This document shows, piece by piece, positions 63,573 to 64,000 of a stretch of DNA of 64,000 nucleotides. Source of the DNA: Albidovulum litorale. GTDB lineage: Bacteria; Pseudomonadota; Alphaproteobacteria; Rhodobacterales; Rhodobacteraceae. The position numbers and the translations under genes were made by a program. Every line of letters begins with the position of its first letter. Positions within the stretch are counted from its first letter, which is position 1. The stretch is taken from assembly GCF_025751495.1 (NCBI RefSeq), contig NZ_JAOWKZ010000003.1:806001-870000 (forward strand). The letters are read 5' to 3'. The notes under the pieces are model-generated. The model did not search any database and was not told where the DNA came from. It saw nothing but the letters and a program-made list of their open reading frames with translations.

Positions 63573-64000
63573 GGCAAGGACTCCGACCGCGCGCCACCGT
63601 CCGGACCGGAGGCCTCAATGGCGGAATAGTCATTGGCCGTCACGGGTTCAAAGAGCACCTCGTCGCCGGGGCGGAGCGGGAACGGGTCCTGCGCGTCAGG
63701 CCGGAAGGCGCGGAACGCGGTCTCGCCGATATGACGCCAGCCGGTCGGGGTGGAGACCGAAAACAGCACAAGCTGCCGGATCGCGACACACAAAGCGCCG
63801 ACCGGGACACGCTCGGTCAGTTGCGTCTGGCGCGGTATGTCCCATTCAGGGGACAGTTCACCGAGATAGGGCTGGCCCGGCGCGAAGCCGATCGTCTGCA
63901 CCCGAAGACGCGTAGTTGCGATGGACAGTATCGCCTTGTCGGGCGCAAGACCCGCCTCCGCTGCGGCCTCGGCCAGTTGCGGCGCGCGGTCGGTGCCGAA
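63569..64000 (-). CDS. pxpB: 5-oxoprolinase subunit B, C-terminal part
   Basis: 144 codons are visible, running to the window edge; the N-terminus lies outside. The segments TIGFAPGQPYLGEL and AFRPDAQDPFPLRPGDEVLFEPV match the PxpB/KipI C-terminus, and EAGLAPDKAILSIATTRLRVQ (in part) is the preceding region. PxpB pairs with PxpC. An internal ATG at 63901 is not the true start, because the family pattern continues upstream of it in frame. Confidence 0.88.
   Translation of the reverse strand, partial: FGTDRAPQLAEAAAEAGLAPDKAILSIATTRLRVQTIGFAPGQPYLGELSPEWDIPRQTQLTERVPVGALCVAIRQLVLFSVSTPTGWRHIGETAFRAFRPDAQDPFPLRPGDEVLFEPVTANDYSAIEASGPDGGARSESLP

Overview
The window looks like a chromosomal segment from a GC-rich alphaproteobacterium of the Rhodobacterales (Rhodobacteraceae/roseobacter type). 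The supporting evidence is the aerobic cobaltochelatase pair cobS-cobT beside a J-domain protein, a small membrane-anchored protein between glyS and glyQ, the dnaG-rpoD order without rpsU, a heterotetrameric sarcosine oxidase operon, and candidate CtrA boxes. I cannot name a genus. Most of the window is ordinary core chromosome. I see no insertion sequence, prophage or CRISPR array.

Layout. 1-10 kb: the gatB tail, two DUF4177-type paralogues, a J-domain protein, a small stress/defence block (DUF1059, GFA, LysR, Tat-exported MsrB), cobS-cobT, and an M24 aminopeptidase. 10-20 kb: a ClC chloride transporter, an FAD-linked oxidase with a SnoaL-like partner, the glyQ-DUF6446-glyS operon, and a secreted trypsin-fold protein whose catalytic residues appear lost. 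20-30 kb: tandem TrkH potassium-uptake subunits, a divergent EamA transporter/MarR pair, a P-loop kinase, a DadA-like dehydrogenase, choline sulfatase, PBP4 and NadD. 30-39 kb: DoxX, EttA with an overlapping AT-rich HEPN/AbiU2-like gene, small exported proteins, and HlyU-rpoD-dnaG. 39-45 kb: soxB-X-soxD-soxA-soxG, where X is an unrecognised exported protein stitched into the operon by stop/start overlaps. 45-57 kb: a TadE/TadG pair, a DCC/saccharopine-reductase pair, an acyl-CoA synthetase, SRAP, an ECF sigma/anti-sigma/subtilase operon, and an ABC exporter. 57-64 kb: UspA with an Na+/alanine symporter, then a decaying stretch with three pseudogenes (LysM solute-binding protein, SDR, pxpA), a beta-helix protein, tRNA-Gly, and pxpC-pxpB.

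Functional themes. Methylated-amine and amino-acid catabolism recurs: choline sulfatase, sarcosine oxidase, a DadA-like enzyme, an alanine/glycine symporter and a broken 5-oxoprolinase. The most interesting items are: (i) an ECF sigma/anti-sigma/subtilase operon in which the anti-sigma C-terminus resembles a subtilase propeptide; (ii) the foreign exported protein inside the sarcosine oxidase operon; (iii) an AbiU2/HEPN-like gene translationally coupled to ettA; (iv) three in-frame amber codons within 2.8 kb; and (v) several elaborate palindromic intergenic elements, including a cloverleaf-like inverted repeat.
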